The position numbers were made by a program, and so were the translations under genes. From assembly GCA_021018995.1 (NCBI GenBank), contig CM037591.1:67235901-67299900 (forward strand): a stretch of 64,000 nt of DNA. Reading direction: 5' to 3'. The notes beneath the pieces were generated by a model. The model was not told the DNA's origin. It saw only the letters and a list, made by a program, of their open reading frames with translations, and did no database searches. This stretch comes from Chloranthus sessilifolius. Taxonomy: Eukaryota > Streptophyta > Magnoliopsida > Chloranthales > Chloranthaceae. Below, piece by piece: positions 34,351 to 45,769 of the stretch (position 1 is the first letter of the stretch; each line of letters begins with the position of its first letter).

Positions 34351-36845
34351 TGTAGACACCCCCATTTTGCCTTCTCAGAGTATACAAACCTGTTCGGTCA
34401 ACCTTTGACCTTTTAACCCACAGTATGGGACCATGCAATAGTACATGGCTGAAACAATAGCTCTGTGGCTCAGATCCCAACGTAGGGTGAACTATATAGT
34501 AAGCAACAGTATATAGTCGGAACACTGACTGAAATAATAGTCTTACATTTCATCCTAGAGACCATACCCGAATAACCTCGAATTACATGCTAGAAACCCA
34601 GCGCACAATTCAATCATGCATAAAACCACAAGCATGTGATCAGTCCACCTTTCAAACCAAACTTCCTTTCCCAGACCGATTCGAGACTCGATTACATGCC
34701 TGAAACAGAACACGTGATCGAATTGAGCACTTCACCACTAGCACGCAATTGGCCTACGCCCGACTTAGTCTTACTACCCTTGATCCCTACGTTTCCTTGA
34801 TTAAACATTTCAGGATAAACGCTTAATCAGATTGAGCGCATGATAGCATTCGTGCAATAAGTCTTAATTTGTTAGGACTAGGAGACTCGCTGCACAAGTC
34901 AGCCGGCCGGTCGCTCGCTAAGTCGATGGCCGACTCAAAGTGATTAAGCGCCGGAACCTAGGCACGCAATTCAGTTAAATGCCTGTAAACAGGCACATAA
35001 TTGAAGGAAAACCTATAAAAGCTTTTTCTCTCGAGAGAGGTCAGAGGTTGGACAAAAAAAGGCTAAAATTTTTTAGAGAGAACGAGTTTCGAAACCAGAG
35101 AACTCCGAGCACAACCCATAGAGCATCATAATCATGGTTTCGAGATTCAAGCTTCTTATTTTTGAGATTTCTCTCCACAGCCCTGACCCTTAGGTAAGGA
35201 TTTAATATTTTAGTTACCGACTGTAGCTCATAATCTCTAGATTTATTAATTTTTAATTTTTAATTTTATTTTTAGTCTTAGACCGTAGCCCCCCTTTTCA
35301 GACCAAAATTCTATATATCTGGTTCTAGTTCTCTGTTTCTAGAACCAATCATTAATTCATCGTTCCGATATACTGATCCTAGACTTTAATTCAATTCTAA
35401 ATCATGACTTACAATCCTATCATTATTTTCTGGTTCTAATCCTTTGATTCAGAACTAGTCCTTAATCATATGACCTGATTTCTCGATTTCAGACATGACT
35501 TCAGTCTCAAAAATTTAACTTTAATTTTAGTTTCTTATTCCAATACCTTCAAAAATTCTAAATATTAATTCTAGTCTTACAATTCTAGTTTACAATTCAA
35601 TTTGCCCCTATCATTCTGAAATCAATTCTAAAAAGCCCAAAAATATTTCTCTACCATCCAAAATTCAATTTTTTTCCCTTTTAATCTCAGCCACCCCATT
35701 TGCCCAAGGGCGCTTCCGGACGGTACTCGGGAATGAGGCCAATCCTCCTTAGCATAGAAGCCCAAACCCCTTTTTTAAAGAATTTTTTTTTTAGAATTAA
35801 TAAATTGCTTTAATTAGTTTATATCTAGACATAGTTGATTATTCGCATTAATTAGGCCTTGATATAATTATTAGAGTGTTAAATCAAAATTTTCTCTTCA
35901 TAAGTTTATTTGATTGATTATTCCAAATCTGAATTCTAGAAAATTTAGTTTATTCATGATTAGTTATATTTCACCATCATTAATCTGTCGATAATTATCA
36001 GTCCTTTTGTTTTGTTGATATTTGAATAGAAAAATTAAATTTGTTGTAATAATTAGGGTCGTAGAGAAATCAATCTTTTTGTTTTGTTGATATTCGAATA
36101 AGAAAAACTAAGGAAAATTAAATTTGTGGCTTGAATTAGGCCAGTAGGAAAAATCAATCTTTTTATTTTAATTACAATTATAGTAGAACTATCATGAGTA
36201 TTCAAGTCAGAATTATAGTAGAATTGCTGCAATTGTTCTAATTTAGAATCCCAGTATAACTAGTTTGCTTAATTTTAGTTGGAATATTATTGGAACTGAT
36301 ACATATGCACTCCTAGTACTAATAGGAGACTGAGACTAGCAGGACTCTTAGTAATACTAGAACATTGATGCTCATTGAACTTTTGATAGCATCAGGACAC
36401 TAAAATAACTCACCTTAATAAGCTCACACAATCAGAGCATAATAATAAAATTGGGAAACTTAAACCGACCGGAATTCTAATTATAAAGGGAAATAAGAAG
36501 AGAATTAAACTAACTAAGCTAAGGAAAAGCACTGCTGCTGACGTCTGCAGGCGGACAATTTAGTATAGAAGTAACCCATACCCGGTCTTAAGCATGATCA
36601 CTGATGTGTTGCAGCATCATTAAATATCTGCAGCTGGCGATCGCAATTAAACTAGGAACTTTCTTAGAAAAATCTCCTTTTTTTATTTTCGTGTCATTCC
36701 AAACACCGCATCGCTAGAGTCTACTTGGACAGAATTGGAGCCACTGATTCAACGGGAACCGAGAGGAACCTAAGAAAAAGCGCACACCAACAGACTTTTC
36801 TCATTTTCGTATATAGGAAAGGTCGCGTCGTCGGATCACCTAACA
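34351..36845 (+). repeat. TE-2 3' LTR (end uncertain)
   Basis: Starts TGTAGACACCCC. U3 holds GCACGCAATT-type phrases (34590-34995), a TATA box CTATAAAA is at 35013-35020, and the transcript leader runs into a splice-donor-like CTTAG/GTAAGG at 35193. The end at 36845 (...ATCACCTAACA) is inferred from similarity of the last 60 bases (TTTTCGTATA, GTCGCGTCGTCGGATC) to the TE-3/TE-7 LTR end. No second copy exists in the window to confirm it. Confidence 0.5.
35013..35020 (+). promoter_or_regulatory. TATA box of TE-2 LTR
   Basis: CTATAAAA about 660 bases into the LTR, followed by CTCTCGAGAGAGG and a GAGAGAACGAG leader. Confidence 0.6.
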
Positions 36846-37131
36846 TGATCCTTTTCATACAAGTGTAGCATGTACAAAGTGTTACAATTGTGGAAGCATA
36901 AGATTAACTCTGTTAACGAGACCATATGGCATCTATCTGATATTCATTTACTGTCTAAAGCGGAAAAATAAATAACAAAATATAAGCAAAAGCTATGTAT
37001 AGCTTTCCACCGATAACGGTTACCCGTCATCTAAATAGTGGAAAGAAGACCTATACATGAAGTACCGAATATCTCAAATATATTACTGCTGTTTATACAT
37101 GTTTCAAAACAAAATTCTCTCTCTCTCAAAC

Positions 37132-39710
37132 CTATTTAGGAAGGAAGTTCTTAGCAGAACCTTCCTCCTCGTCTTCCTTAGGCTGGTAGGTAGGATCAGC
37201 CTCGTGCTCAGGGTCACGGTCAATATCTGCAGGTAAGACATAAAGTCGTAGGATGAGCTATCATTGAAGCTCAGCAGGAAAATTTACAGTGCTACTTTAT
37301 ATGTTAGATTTCCAATTTACTTCTAAATGCATAAATTTCAAACTGTTGTAAATTTTATCTTATTTAGTTTAGTAATATGTAGCATTTAGCATAAACAAGC
37401 ACTACATCATGCAAATTTTTATAAGAGATAAATCATACAAAACAGTGATCATGCTAACAGATTCATGTTGAACATATACGAGAAATCATGCTTCGTGTTG
37501 AACAAATCCAACAAATCATGCTGCATCAAGACATCAAACTGAACAATGAATCAAGCTTTGGAGACCAAATGTCTATCCCCTAAGCTATGTTAACAGGGTC
37601 ACTAGCATCGAGAAATCAAGCCCTTGAGCTATGTTATCAAGGTCACTTGATGTGAGACAAGTCAAGCCCCTGAGCTAAGTTAACAGGGTCACTTGGTACG
37701 AGACAATTCAAGCCCCTAATCTAAGTTAACAGGGTCACTTGGTATAAGACTATCAAGCTCTCGAGTTAGCGGAATCACTTGCCAAGCTCCCGAGTTAGCG
37801 GGATCACTTGTTTCAAGACTTACACAATCAATCTCTCGAGTTAGCGGGATCACTTGGCTCAAGACGAAGCCAGGATGTGTACATGACATCAAGGATAACA
37901 AGACATGAACAATGCATGATAACATGTATGCGAGATTATCATGAATAGATATCATAGAATCATATAGCAAAACAGATTTGAATAATTGAACTTATATGAT
38001 CAGACATAACTGAAACTAGCATAATCATTGATAATCAAGCTGAACTAGCATCATAATCATACAAAGGCATACATTGAGTCTGAAGCTCTTATCATCAATA
38101 TACATTACTATAAATTGATTTAACATCATCAGTCATAGTCATACATCGAAACTGGGCTATCATCAAAACTAATCTAGCATGTGCATACATTATTGTACAT
38201 TGTATCTGAACTATACTTTCATCACGATTCATAAACCTTCCTCTAAACTAATCTTGTATCATCATGCATAAACATTCATCTGTTGGTCTATCATTATCAT
38301 GTCATCTAAACTGATCTAACATATTCCTAACATAATCACATATGTCGAGCTGATCTTATCGTAATCATACGTCAACTCACACTGAACTAGCACATCTAAA
38401 CAAAATCAAGTATCAAATCTGAACTTGTATCATGATTCATAAACTCAAAACTGACTTGATCATAGTCATGCAAAACACACATCAAAACTGATATCTATTA
38501 TTATCTAACTGACATGAGCACAGACATACAAAGCATTTGTATATACTAAATCTTTGATCGTCATTAGTCATTACTATACATCAAAACTGACTGGCATATT
38601 TATACATACTGACAGTAGCATGTTCATCTTTAACCATGTGTTGAACTGTAACTCCTAACAGAATGTTATATATCAAAATACATGACTAAAAATAGACATG
38701 AGCATCAATTTACATAATTATACATGATTACATCAATAACTTGCTATCTAGTCGAGAATGAGAAAAAAAAATATAAAGTAGTAAGGTAAAATCCCTACCT
38801 TAGATCACACGCGACCTGTTACATATGCTTGCACATTCAAACTAGATCCCTTGGTGCGCGCTCATCATGTGCACCAACACCTATCAGTTATGTATATCTT
38901 TTTAGTATATATATATATTTCTGGGTCACCTATACGTCAGATAGGTCTCATATATGGGCACTACCCATAAGATTTAATGTAGTGCACAACAATCCAAACC
39001 CAAGGGTCAACGAAACCACTGCACACACCTAACACAGGCTTGCCTCGGCAAGCAACAGGGTTGCCTCGGCAAGCTTCTTAGCTTGCCTCTTGCCTCAATT
39101 TGTCACTAATTTTTGACCTATTAAATGTTAGATTAATGAATTTGTTAATTCATAAAAGTTCTAAGGCTCGTTGTCCCCTTTCCAACACATCAAGAATCAT
39201 GTCAATTGAAGTTTAGGATCAAAAGTTATGACCAAAATAACGAACAGTGGTCAACACATTGGGTTGCCGCAGCAAGGACATGCTTGCTACGGCAAGCCAC
39301 TCAGCCAACACCTTGCTGCGGCAACTTAAGCCTTGTCGCGGCAAGCCTGTCAGGCTTCGCTTGCCGGGGTGTTTTCTACTCCACTCTGGCTTCTTTTGAC
39401 TCTAACATTTGGATGGGTCCTTTGACCTTATAACCTATACTATATTTCTGGAATAATGTGCACATGAAATCAAGGTTTCTTATTAAAATTTTGTGCAGAA
39501 ATTTTGGTATATTTTGATTTGAAATATGGGTTCTGAAACCCATTGCAAACTGTGAATCCTTGTGCTGTCGATTCGGTCTCAGGGAATTGACACCACAAAT
39601 GTATAATCTATCATAGATGTATATATTATCTAAACTATCTAATGAAACAAATCTAGTTTAGGAAATTTGTTCGTTTACGGCATACCTTTCGGAGGACTCG
39701 TGGTGACCAT
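37132..39710 (-). CDS. Putative spliced acidic ORF within the TE-5 LTR
   Basis: Exon 1 runs from ATG (39708-39710) to 39686 before a GTATGC donor. The intron is 39685-37227 with a CTGCAG acceptor. Exon 2 (37226-37132) joins in frame and encodes an acidic peptide with Asp-Pro-Thr-Tyr-Gln-Pro and a Glu-Asp-Glu-Glu-Glu run, ending in TAG. The total is 39 codons plus stop. The tail resembles TE-4 exon 2 (Asp-Pro-Asp-Tyr-Gln-Pro), and the intron end shares a TAGCTCA(T/C)CCT stretch with TE-4. Function unknown; coding status unproven. Confidence 0.4.
37576..37864. repeat. Minisatellite in TE-5 (about 7 units)
   Basis: Units of about 35-58 bp with AAGCCCCTGAGCTAAGTTAA, CAGGGTCACTTGG and later CTCGAGTTAGCGGGATCACT. 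Unit length shortens toward the right. It lies in the intron of the putative LTR gene. Confidence 0.85.
39040..39372. repeat. TTGCCTCGGCAA phrase array, TE-5 intron
   Basis: Two clusters (39040-39100, 39259-39372) of GTTGCC-TCGGCAAGC and variants GCCGCAGCAAG, CTGCGGCAA. The core TTGCC/GGCAA is an inverted repeat. A third cluster is at 40165-40285. Confidence 0.8.
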
Positions 39711-40164
39711 GTGATGACGTCGAACGCGTGTCGGCGTCGGGGCTCATAAGAACTCGGTCAGCAAGAAGTCTCCAACAGTGATTGCCTTTAAAAGACGCTT
39801 ACGCGAAGCGCAGGTCACACGGTGATTTATCTGTTATGGGATCATTTTGCATGGTCTTTTTGTTTATTGCAGATGCAGGGATGCTTATGATGAAATTTGA
39901 AGGAGGAAGAAGAAAGCTTCTTGGCTGCTTTGTAGAGGTTTCTCCCAGCTTGCATGCATGGAGTCGAACTGTGACTCATGCATGCGTGGAGATAAGTTGC
40001 GCATGAAAACAGCTTATAAGCTGCTAAGGGATGAAATCCCCTATTGTGCCAACACTCAATTATAGGGTGTATATGCAAGTAAGCCAAAACAGGCTTACTT
40101 TTAATACGAAGCTGATACACTTATTAAGTGTATAAGCCAATTAGATTTGTAGTATTCCATGCAT

Positions 40165-40285
40165 TAGTTGCCTCAGTTGCCGAGGCAACTTATTTGGCTT
40201 GCCTGAAGTGGCCGAGGCAAGGTGCTTGCCTCAAGTTGCTGAGGAAACCACACGTGTTTACCTCTGGTGCTGAGGCAACCTTTAA
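40165..40285. repeat. TTGCCGAGGCAA phrase cluster near TE-5 start
   Basis: Five copies of GTTGCCGAGGCAAC-like phrases within 120 bases, about 250-370 bases from the minus-strand LTR start. Confidence 0.8.
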
Positions 40286-40537
40286 TGCTTCGAAAAATTC
40301 CCAATATTTTGTTACGAAATTTTTCATCTTCAAGGAGGGCTATATTTTAATTCATACCAAATCAATGATTACCCATTGTTTCACTTAATAATTAATACTA
40401 GGCCACTAAGGTTCCATCATTTAACAATCATCATTAAAATTCCAAATCAATTCTTTGTGTCACGTTTTTGGCACAAGTCTGACCCTACTCGAGTTCATAC
40501 CCGGTATTGTCAGGATAAAAATGTGGCACCTGTTACA

Positions 40538-40684
40538 TGAATAAAAGATAAAACTAAAGAAACTAGATAACAAACTTCCTCGTGGGAACGATCCTATGCT
40601 AGTATTATAATTTCCATTATGTACTTGCAGTAGGTTGAGACTTGAATTTAACATAAAATATATACGTAACAAAAAGTCGAGCCA
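40538..40684 (+). repeat. TE-6 5' LTR remnant
   Basis: 147 bp, nearly identical to 63225-63371, ending GTCGAGCCA just before the PBS. Confidence 0.92.
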
Positions 40685-40690
40685 AGTTTT

Positions 40691-40704
40691 TGGCGCCGTT
40701 GCCG
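40691..40704 (+). other. TE-6 primer-binding site (tRNA-Asp)
   Basis: TGGCGCCGTTGCCG matches 14 bases of the tRNA-Asp complement; the next bases (AAGA instead of GGGA) have diverged. It lies six bases after the LTR end. Confidence 0.85.
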
Positions 40705-40999
40705 AAGAAGCGGAATTTATCTAATTCTTTCAAGTTTTATCTAATAGTTTTATTCTTTTAGAAACCAATATTTATCTTTCTCTTTTTATAGTTCTTTATA
40801 TATTTATGTTTCTTTGATCACTTCTTAATCTTTTTTTGTAGGTTTATTCGGAGTAACGGATCAGACTTTCAACACTTCTGCGGGCCCTAGAAATTAGAAA
40901 CTTAGATTTATTTCTCTCCCTTCTTTCTAAAATAAAAACTACATAAACTTAAAACAAAAACTAGGAACACTCAGTTTTAGACAGCATAGGGCTAAAACA

Positions 41000-42089
41000 A
41001 TGGGGGACCACTATGCACTTCCCCCATGTATACAATTAAACCCTATGATCTCGGTAATAAGATTTTAAAATCACGTCCTAAATATTTCAAGCACTTCCAA
41101 TATTTCGTGGGCTAAGGGATGAAAATCCTTATTTACATTTAAGACAGTTTATAGAAGTGTGCAACCTTTTTTGAATCAATAATTTGCCAGAAACATCTCT
41201 TTGTCTAAGGTTGTTTTCATATTCTCCTAGAGATGAGGCAAAGTAGTGAATACACTCCTTGCCTCACAATTCGTTTGCTAACTGGGAGGACTTGGAACGA
41301 GAATTTCTCATGAAATACTTTCCAATACACAGAACGAATCAAATCCGGTATCTTATTCAAACTTTTAAACAATATCCAGATGAAACTCTTCAAGAGGGAT
41401 GGGCGCGCCTCAACGAACTTTTACATGGGTGTCCTCATTATGAAATATCCCATTGGCAAATAATCCTCACTTTCTATGAAGGTCTGAATGACAAAACCCA
41501 ACACATAGTTGATGTTGCCTGTGGGGGGATGATCCATACTTTGTCTGCTAAGACTGCGTGGGAATTCTTTGAGAGCTTTAGCAAGGATCCAGTGCAATGC
41601 TAAGCACCAGGAGAGATTGAATTAGAGACCATGAAGAGTATACCTCTTAGGCAGAGAGGACTATATAAATTAAAGTCAATGATGAATTGCCTTCCAAAAT
41701 TAAGACTTTGGAAGACAAAAAGTCAAACTCTGGTGGGTACAAAATCGCGCCCAACATGTCAACAAGGAGAAGCCCGTGAGCCTAACCACGGCCCAACTCA
41801 AATAGTTCCTCAACACTCTCCTATACTTTGCCCCACATAGACCTAAGACCACAGTGACTCTGAGGAAGCCCTATTGCAGATAGTGGACAACTGGATGCAG
41901 CATGGCCAAATTCGGGCGCAGTTACTCCAAAAGCTCCTCGAAACCATTACACAGTTAGACACTCTGGTTGAGCAACTAACCATTTTGGTTAACTCGAGAG
42001 AGAGTAGCTCTTCTTCCTCATGGTCAATTGGCACCTTAGGAGGAATTACTTTTATAGGAGGGACATCAACTCCCCTCGATCGTCAGTGA
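41000..42089 (+). pseudogene. TE-6 gag (Athila type)
   Basis: ATG at 41000 opens a short N-terminus (Leu-Pro-Pro-Cys-Ile-Gln). A shifted frame near 41090-41180 reads Leu-Pro-Ile-Phe-Arg-Gly-Leu and His-Leu-Arg-Gln-Phe-Ile-Glu-Val-Cys, the Athila gag N-terminal core. The frame at 41259-41603 holds the retrotransposon gag domain: Trp-Glu-Asp-Leu...Phe-Leu-Met-Lys-Tyr-Phe-Pro, Pro-Asp-Glu-Thr-Leu-Gln-Glu-Gly-Trp-Ala-Arg-Leu, Phe-Tyr-Glu-Gly-Leu. A later frame (41874-42089) carries a Gln/Leu-rich helix. At least three frameshifts or stops separate the pieces. Confidence 0.82.
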
Positions 42090-43173
42090 ATTCCCCCTGA
42101 AATGCGCCAAGCTACCGACTCACCTATAGCAAACACGTGTAACATATGTATATATATGTGCTTTTGAAAAGACCCTCTACGATTTATAAAAGAATACTAA
42201 TCATAAAGACTCTTTTTTTATTTTAATTACTTGAAGCGGATGGATTTGTGATTCTCGTGAAAATAGAGTCAAATCGTAGTGAGTACGATTTTCCAGTCAT
42301 AGATTCTCGTGATCGTTATCCAGAATTGCAAACTACAATTCTGGAGAACAGGAGAACCTAGTGATCAATCTCATCGGGTGCATTGGAAATAGAAACCCAT
42401 TAAATTCATAAGGGAAGCAGACAAGCTTTGCATTCAAGACTACCACTTCCCAACCACCCTAGCCTACGAGCCTACATATCGATATTTACTCGAAGTGATA
42501 GTTCAAAACTAAGACTTTGCCCTATAAAATCCACACACATCCATTAACCAAAACATCCAATAATCCTTCTTCTTCCTCCATCGTAACCTTAAAACCCCAT
42601 GACAAAAGAACATCATTAGAGTGATTCTAGCAAAATTCTTGAAAAACAGAGAGCCGAACTCGTGGCTGCACAACAGAAAGTAGAAAAATTAAAGCGCCAG
42701 AGATTTATCAGAAATGCTGAATCATCCACCGAGACTATCCTTTACCCTAAACCTAACCAAAATCTGAAACCATATACCATGAAACCATTCTCCCCCACTT
42801 CCTAACCCTTATACCATTACAACCCACCTGGAATGCGACTTCCTATACGATAAGGATGGGCTACAATTTCCAGTGTCATTTCACATCCCATCCTTGATCT
42901 CCTCACCACCCCTCTCCATTGCCCCTAGTTCCCCCTTTCCAACTCTATTATCTCTCCGTAAAATCTTTGCATGGGAGCAGTCTAGGGTGAATGGGGGGGT
43001 TGAGATGTGTCATCTTTCAAATCCTCAACTTCTTCCCGTAACTACATCACAGGTGCAGTTGACGAATCATGGAGTGGATGACCTCTCTAAAGAAGAAGAG
43101 GGGAGGTGAGGGATTTGGAAGGGCAGTGAGGAGTGTTCCGAAAACTCTTGGAGTAGCAACCCTCCAATGGTTG
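42090..43173 (+). other. TE-6 sequence after gag, no confirmed gene
   Basis: Contains an open stretch at 42618-42805 with a charged, coiled-coil-like peptide (Lys/Glu/Gln-rich) that could be the end of a gag-like protein. No protease, RT or integrase motif is seen up to the TE-7 insertion. Confidence 0.45.
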
Positions 43174-43178
43174 GAGCC
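43174..43178. repeat. TE-7 TSD, left (GAGCC)
   Basis: GAGCC before TGTAGATACCC; repeated at 59738-59742 after ...TTGCACA. Confidence 0.95.
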
Positions 43179-44750
43179 TGTAGATACCCAAATTTGGCCC
43201 AAGGCCCGATCGAAACACCTTTTAAGAGAGGTGAAATCCTGACCTTTTGATGGTATGAATGGAACCCTTAGGGATCACCCCAAACCCTTAAGAATCACCC
43301 TATATCCCTTAGGAACCTATTCCAAACCTTTAGAAACCAATCCCAACCCTTAGAACCCATCCCGAACCCTAAACCTAACCTTCCCAGACAATGGATGAAG
43401 AGTGGTACACCAGGACTAGCTGAGGTCTTTTACTGATATCAAATCATATACCATTGGAAAGACGACTTCTCCATCTTTCCAATGAGCCATGAATCACCCC
43501 AATCGGAGTTGTATATCAAACGTTATGGCAATTTGAAAATCGGGCAGAATTTCGAGATTTTTGCCTGGATTTGCCTGGCGCAACTAATAGTTGCGCCAGG
43601 TATTTTTCTCCCAGAAATGGCCTGGCTCAACTAATAGTTGCTCTAGGCATAAATGGGTCCCCATCCTCATGAGGCTAACTTCCGAGGCTGTGCAACCTGC
43701 TTGTTGTACATTTAGTGGCAACTATTAGTTGTGCCAGGCATATGAACAGTAACTGTTCAGTTTTGCCCCAAAATTTGTGATTGGGGTTTGACTTGTTGAC
43801 CACTTCAACCTTTGGGATGTGTTTTGATAGTCCTGTTGCACCCATTCCTTACCTATTGGCAATCCCTTTAGTGGCTTAAGGCCTCTCCCCATCATCCACC
43901 ATTGGAGGACCTTCCCACACCTTTCAAGGCCCCAAAAATCCTAGGAAACCTTAGATTTGAGATTACCTAATTGCTAACTCTAATTAGCATCTAAGTGATC
44001 TCCTAATCCACCCTTTTCCTATAAATAGAGCCCCCCTCCCCTTGGTTTAGGGGTTGAGAATTTTGCTTAAGAGAGAAAGAGCTTAAAAGTGAGAAGTTCT
44101 TCCTCCCTTTGGTGCACTATTTTCACCTAAAATTCCAAAATTCTAAAACCCCTTCCAAGCTTGTTCTTACATCAAAAACCCATAGCCTAGGTGTGTGTGA
44201 TCCCCTAGCCTCCCTTCTCCTTCCCTTAGCTTCAAGCCTTAGTGGTTAGAACCCATTTCTCTACCATTCAAGCCTTCAAAAGCTCATCAAAAGCAAGCCA
44301 AGCAAGGCTCCTCTACAGTGTTATAAGGGCCCGAGGGCTCCGGCTCTCCCCTTTCTTCTCTTATCTCTTTCTAGCTCCCTCCATCCTTTCATTTGTGCCG
44401 TTACGCCGCCGAATTTTCGGTAGGAACGGAGGGGCACAAATAGGATTGGAGGCCCATTTGGACAAGAGGAAGCTATTTTCTTTGCTTTTATATCATTTTA
44501 TTTTTGGCCATTAGTAGAGACTGTGTTATGTGGGTTGATCGGGTGCCTAACACCTTCCTGATCGATAACCGAAGCCCCTACCCAAGATCCTTTGGTGTGG
44601 ACCGGATTCAGAGTCATATTTTTAGCACTTCGGTGCTCATAAAAATGAACTAGGTATCCCGGGACACCGAAAGCTCCGGGTGGTGACTCTATATTTTCGT
44701 TAGAGAGCGCATCGTCGCGACAGGACCGTCACGGATCCCACAGTTGCACA
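43179..44750 (+). repeat. TE-7 5' LTR
   Basis: 1572 bp, TGTAGATACCC...GTTGCACA. TATA box at 44019-44028. Three palindromes in U3 (43574-43739), the third with a truncated left arm. Confidence 0.95.
43574..43739. repeat. Palindrome array, TE-7 5' LTR U3 (3 copies)
   Basis: Copies at 43574-43600 (perfect), 43621-43648 and 43713-43739, arm CTGGCGCAACTA. Confidence 0.88.
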
Positions 44751-44752
44751 GA

Positions 44753-44770
44753 TGGCGACTCTGCTGGGGA
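44753..44770 (+). other. TE-7 primer-binding site (tRNA-Arg)
   Basis: TGGCGACTCTGCTGGGGA two bases after the LTR, one mismatch to the complement of plant tRNA-Arg(ACG). Confidence 0.87.
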
Positions 44771-44870
44771 TTTGGTAGTAGAGCTTCCCCTTGAACTAGG
44801 CCTTTTTCATTTTTTTTATTTTTCTAACATTTTATTGCTGTTTTTATTATTTTTGCTATTTTTTTATCAC

Positions 44871-45245
44871 TCACCCCTCCGATTACGTCATTTTACTCAC
44901 CCCTACAATTCCGCTTTAAATTTCAGTAATTTTTGCCTAGTCATTTGACTGCCACCTTTTTTACTTACCCCTACGATTCCGTTTTAAATTTCTGCAATCT
45001 TTGCCTAGTCACTTGACTGGCACCTTTTTTTTTACTCACCCCTACAATTCCGCTTTAAATTTCAGTAAATTTTGCCTAGTCATTTGACTGGCACCTTTTT
45101 TACTCACCCCTACGTTTCCGCTTTAAATTTCAGCAACTTTTTGCCTAGTCACTTGGTAGCACTTTTAAATTCAGCAACTTTTTGCCTAGTCACTTGGTAG
45201 CACTTTTTAAATTCAGCACTTTATATTTCCCGCCTAGTCGCTTGG
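44871..45245 (+). repeat. TE-7 leader minisatellite (~65-bp unit, 5-6 copies)
   Basis: Units contain ACTCACCCCTACGATTCCG, CTTTAAATTTCAG and TTTGCCTAGTCACTTG. The last units are shortened to about 42 bp. The GCCTAGTCACTTGGTAG part resembles, in reverse complement, the TE-3 leader repeat. Confidence 0.85.
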
Positions 45246-45769
45246 TAGCCTCGTCTTTATTATTCATATCCCTAACGGTGGGCCTTGACCCGTAGTGGCG
45301 GCACGGGATAATCACCCCTGGTCTTTGAACTAAAGAAAACTTCCAGAGAAAAAAAGAGAAAGGTTTTGAAAAATTAAAATTGAACCAAGTTAGGGAGCTT
45401 AATTAATCTGTTTTGCGGGGTAGATTTTTCAAAAGGGTTGGTTTAGGCACACATACAAACACCCGGGTCTTAGTATGGCGGCAGCCCCTGGTGGTGATGA
45501 TCTAGAAAAGTCCCAGTCCACCTAGTATCTGAGAAGGCGCTTGCGCCGGAGGTATATCGGGTGGGTCCCATTCCTACAAAGCTTAAAACCCTTGGGGAGC
45601 GCGCTAGCGAGTTATACCAGACTCAATCCTTTAGGCGTCGGTGAGGAGAGAATCGATCATCAAGAAAACAGCTCAGTTCCCGGAAGCCTAGCTTCCACAA
45701 AAACTTAAAAAAGAGACTCATTTCGGGCATGAGTGGCTGCTGCTTTCTGTTCTGGAGAGGCTGTTTTTG

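Larger units (their letters stand above)
6964..36845 (+). mobile_element. TE-2: 3' part of a Tat-like LTR element carrying antisense genes (interrupted by TE-3)
   Basis: Visible TE-2 sequence is 6964-8047 plus 27212-36845. The plus orientation comes from a purine tract at 34338-34350 followed by an LTR beginning TGTAGACACC, the same junction seen in TE-3 and TE-7. The 5' LTR, gag and pol are not in the window, either left of it or lost where TE-1 inserted. The internal region holds a six-exon PMD pseudogene and a second ORF, both on the minus strand. Antisense accessory genes in the 3' region are known for some Tat-lineage elements, such as Grande gene23. That TE-2 is a single element across all these parts is inference. 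Confidence 0.6.
36880..40537 (-). mobile_element. TE-5: long Tekay/Del-like LTR without matching TSDs
   Basis: 3658 bp between TGTTACAATTG and ...CACCTGTTACA (minus strand TGTAACAGG...TTGTAACA). No PBS follows its minus-strand end and no purine tract precedes its start, so it is a lone LTR. Its flanks differ (CAAAG left, TGAAT right), and the right flank is the middle of the TE-6 LTR. It shares with TE-4 the order leader exon, donor, phrase-bearing intron, acceptor, short acidic exon, tail. An alternative reading is two abutting fragments; a second TGTTACA at 38817-38823 looks internal. Confidence 0.65.

Noticed and set aside
38817-38823. Second LTR end (TGTTACA) inside TE-5
   Set aside because: The sequence after it aligns in order with an internal part of TE-4 (the TCT-AGGTAGGG stretch near 13180), so it is internal to one LTR.
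44242-44514. 90-codon frame in TE-7 LTR, repeated at 59229-59501
   Set aside because: Both copies are LTR duplicates of each other, so agreement is not independent evidence; no counterpart of the same length was seen in TE-3 LTRs.
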